Shown here: in pieces, positions 13,088-13,756 of the stretch
How the letters are laid out: the number at the start of each line of letters is the position of its first letter
How positions within the stretch are numbered: position 1 is the first letter of the stretch
Source: Candidatus Bathyarchaeota archaeon
Lineage (GTDB): Archaea; Thermoproteota; Bathyarchaeia; Bathyarchaeales; WUQV01
NCBI GenBank assembly: GCA_009889585.1
Contig: WUQV01000073.1
Span: 1 to 13,756, forward strand
Length of the DNA stretch: 13,756 nt
Direction: 5' to 3'
The notes under the pieces: model-generated
Told to the model about the DNA's origin: nothing
The model's input: the letters and a program-made list of their open reading frames with translations, nothing else
Database searches by the model: none
Translations under genes and position numbers: made by a program

Positions 13088-13208
13088 CGTCGAGCTGGCC
13101 TTATGTGCTTTAGGAGGCTAACACTTAAGGAGTTTTGATGCAGGTCTTTTAAAATAATAGGAGGCTGAAGCTTAAGCTCGACGGCGCTATTGAAAGAGGG
13201 GCTCGGCC
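13088..13208. promoter_or_regulatory. Divergent promoter region with direct and inverted repeats
   Basis: This 121-base region separates the SMC operon from a divergent gene. A palindromic TATA-like TTTTAAAA (13147-13154) can serve both directions. Around it sits an imperfect 19-bp direct repeat, TAGGAGGCT-N5-TTAAG, at 13111-13129 and 13158-13176 (16 of 19 bases equal, period 47). An outer 9-bp inverted repeat, CGTCGAGCT 13088-13096 and AGCTCGACG 13175-13183, frames the region. A regulator binding the repeats is a reasonable guess but is not shown. Confidence 0.4.
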
Positions 13209-13756
13209 GTGGTCGTCGCCGGGAAGGTCTTCAAGCTCGTGGATCCGATGCCGTTAGATGAAATGGCCCTTAAGCTCAACGGCTACCGAGTTGAGGAGCT
13301 TTACGAGGAGGGCGATCAAAAGTTCGCATTAATCGCGGAAGTAACTGATCTATCGTTAAGGGAGGGGGTCTTAACTGGCGTTTACTCGTACGATCGTTGC
13401 GTCCACGTCTTTCAAAGGGGAAAGGCCATCCCCGTCATGCGAACGTTCGAGTCCGTCTTCAGCTTCTCGCGATCAAACGATAGGACGTTGTTAACGATCG
13501 TAGGGAGGAAGCGCTTGGCTAAACTCATGGCGAAGGAGCTCAGCAAGGCGTTGACAGGCGAAATCGGTCGGATAACTGACGCTTGGATCATGTCGGAGGC
13601 CTTGCGGAGCTTTCATGAGAGGAGCGAAGAGGGGACGAAGATCGTCTTCTTCGATAACGTAGGCGTGGCGAACGTCAACAAGCTATCCCTCTACGGGCCG
13701 GACTTGATGAATGCCTCTTCATTTAGCGAGTATAAGGGCCGTTGCGACCTTTGGTA
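13209..13756 (+). CDS. Protein of unknown function, N-terminal 182 residues (3' truncated)
   Basis: The frame is open from GTG 13209 to the end of the window. The GTG is the first possible start after an in-frame TGA at 13191-13193, and GAGGGG (13196-13201) is a suitable ribosome binding site 7 bases upstream. The protein starts VVAGKVFKLVDPMPLDEMA, has an acidic middle part (EELYEEGDQKFALIAEVTDL) and alternating strands such as VLTGVYSYDRCVHVFQRG. A basic stretch, LLTIVGRKRLAKLMAKELSK, follows. There is no signal peptide or clear membrane segment. I do not recognise the family. It is codon-matched to the GC-rich ends of the SMC gene and shares its promoter region, so a role connected with the SMC complex is possible, but the divergent orientation makes this weak. 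Confidence 0.7.
   Translation, partial: MVVAGKVFKLVDPMPLDEMALKLNGYRVEELYEEGDQKFALIAEVTDLSLREGVLTGVYSYDRCVHVFQRGKAIPVMRTFESVFSFSRSNDRTLLTIVGRKRLAKLMAKELSKALTGEIGRITDAWIMSEALRSFHERSEEGTKIVFFDNVGVANVNKLSLYGPDLMNASSFSEYKGRCDLW

Noticed and set aside
1..13756. CRISPR arrays, insertion sequences or integrase attachment sites
   Set aside because: No regularly spaced repeats, transposase or recombinase gene, or long terminal repeats were seen on either strand.

Overview
This window is archaeal. It shows GGTGA-type ribosome binding sites, frequent TTG/GTG starts, TATA-box promoters, tightly overlapping genes, preQ0 synthesis (archaeosine pathway), a four-CPxC archaeal Zn-ribbon protein and a protein of the methanogenesis-marker-2 type. 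I cannot place it to genus. A TACK-like, possibly thermophilic lineage with methanogen-related ancestry would fit, but that is inference.

Region 1 (1-4905, + strand) is a tightly packed operon of five visible genes plus the cut-off first one. It encodes the C-terminal part of an HdrD/GlpC-like CCG-domain Fe-S protein, EtfB, EtfA, an HdrA-like FAD/[4Fe-4S] oxidoreductase, a QueT-family transporter and QueC. The first four look like one electron-transfer module linking an electron transfer flavoprotein to a heterodisulfide-reductase-like pair. The last two belong to 7-deazaguanine (preQ0/archaeosine) metabolism and overlap the redox genes translationally.

Region 2 (4906-5503) has no convincing protein gene. 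It holds several long inverted repeats, including a bulged stem of about 23 pairs at 5157-5223, and is the best candidate for an unrecognised structured RNA. NAD-dependent malate dehydrogenase follows on the + strand (5504-6418). A convergent spacer with hairpins and a T-rich terminator lies after it.

Region 3 (6679-8363) has a bacterial-type aspartate 1-decarboxylase (panD) and a PurM/AIR-synthase-related mmp2-like gene on the - strand. A TATA element shared with a divergent 53-aa Zn-ribbon gene on the + strand follows.

Region 4 (8752-13087, - strand) is the most interesting part. A short (672 aa) SMC-family ATPase with Smc5/Smc6-type signature motifs is followed, with 1-bp and 4-bp gene overlaps, by a kleisin-like protein and a tandem winged-helix KITE candidate resembling Nse3/MAGE. 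An AlkA-type DNA glycosylase lies 48 bp further on. I read this as a complete single-SMC Smc5/6-like complex with a possible DNA-repair link. Its promoter region contains a 19-bp imperfect direct repeat and a 9-bp inverted repeat. A divergent gene of unknown function (13209 to window end) shares that region.

Base composition shifts sharply along the window, sometimes inside a gene: AT-rich in most of the redox operon, alkA and the SMC coiled coil, and GC-richer in the start of queT, mdh, the mmp2-like gene and the kleisin/KITE genes. All family assignments come from reading motifs by eye; no database search was possible.
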